Assembly: GCA_015663235.1 (NCBI GenBank)
Contig: DQSL01000018.1
Location: 1-36,673, forward strand
DNA length: 36,673 nt
Direction: 5' to 3'
From: Mariprofundaceae bacterium
Lineage (GTDB): Bacteria > Pseudomonadota > Zetaproteobacteria > Mariprofundales > Mariprofundaceae
Below the pieces are notes generated by a model that was not told the DNA's origin, did no database searches, and was given only the letters and a program-made list of their open reading frames with translations. Below are positions 36,119-36,673 of the stretch, in pieces; within the stretch, counting starts at the first letter, position 1, and the number at the start of each line of letters is the position of its first letter. The position numbers and the translations under genes were made by a program.

Positions 36119-36673
36119 ATGATAAAACACAAACACATTATTGCTTCCAGCCTATTATTATCTGGGTTTATGCTATCTGGCACAGCAAATGCAAAACAAT
36201 TATTCCAAGACCTTCAGCCCGCATCTTATGGCGGCGCAATTAGCTGCTCATCTTGCCATTCTGGTGCTCCAACAGAAAATAACGTCACTACCTCATACGG
36301 TGTTGCCTATAATAGTTATGTTAATGATGATTTAAACTCAAGCATCACTGCAACATACAATACACTTGAACCCTTTGATTCAGATGGTGACGGATTCAGC
36401 AATATTCAAGAAATATTGGCTAAATCGGATGTTAATGTAAACGTACTAACGCCAACATTGGTTACACCCGACTATATTGCAGGTGATGTTTCCGCAAAAG
36501 CCGTTACAGGCGGGGTTGTAACCAACTTATCTTTACAAGCAGGCATACCTGCTGCAGCTTTAGGTGGCACGGTATCTTTTGAATCACCTGCCTCTTTAGG
36601 CTCTACAACGACTGATTTCATGTTCAAAGCAGGTGGTGCTCAATTGGGTGCAACGGTTATTTTCTATGATAAT
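36119..36673 (+). CDS. Secreted protein with one CxxCH haem motif and a Ca-binding-like DSDGDGF repeat (truncated by window edge)
   Basis: My translation: MIKHKHIIASSLLLSGFMLSGTANAKQLFQDLQPASYGGAISCSSCHSGAPTENN...EPFDSDGDGFSNIQEILAKSDVN...; open to window end; AGGAG RBS upstream; absent from the ORF track. Confidence 0.75.
   Translation, partial: MIKHKHIIASSLLLSGFMLSGTANAKQLFQDLQPASYGGAISCSSCHSGAPTENNVTTSYGVAYNSYVNDDLNSSITATYNTLEPFDSDGDGFSNIQEILAKSDVNVNVLTPTLVTPDYIAGDVSAKAVTGGVVTNLSLQAGIPAAALGGTVSFESPASLGSTTTDFMFKAGGAQLGATVIFYDN

Noticed and set aside
1-36673. CRISPR arrays, tRNA/rRNA genes, prophage or toxin-antitoxin/defence islands
   Set aside because: No supporting repeats, cloverleaf-like sequences or hallmark proteins noticed on reading; a dedicated scan (tRNAscan-SE, minced, DefenseFinder) would be decisive.

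Overview
This 36.7 kb window reads as a proteobacterial chromosome segment made mostly of conserved core genes. No tRNA, rRNA, CRISPR array, prophage or intact transposon was recognised.

Gene content, left to right:
- A long minus-strand division/cell-wall (dcw) cluster: mraZ-rsmH-ftsL-ftsI-murE-murF-mraY-murD-ftsW-murG-murC, with murC truncated by the window edge.
- A divergent OmpR-type two-component system.
- A folK-folB-rlmB-DHH phosphoesterase block.
- thyA, a small EF-hand protein, gltX, and an HDOD protein.
- A TonB/TolA-like protein, mutY, and an ACC-deaminase-like PLP enzyme.
- ggt, an AraC/GyrI-type regulator, and a membrane adenylate/guanylate cyclase.
- An htpX-cinA-like-diheme cytochrome-nadK-recN-GNAT run.
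- A minus-strand pal-cpoB-queE-queC run.
- A truncated secreted haem-motif protein at the right edge.

I found no convincing new defence or biosynthetic system. The observations most worth checking are small-scale:
- queE has no canonical start codon covering its conserved N-terminus; an ATA codon with a Shine-Dalgarno sequence overlaps the cpoB stop.
- A remnant of a GIY-YIG-type N-terminus sits directly behind thyA and ends at a REP/dRS3-like repeat.
- A long palindrome lies inside the cpoB signal-peptide codons.
- MraZ-box repeats with 10-bp spacing sit beside a -35/-10 promoter.
- A sigma32-like promoter precedes htpX.
- An in-frame 15-bp tandem repeat lies in pal.
- A small diheme protein is coupled into the nadK-recN run.
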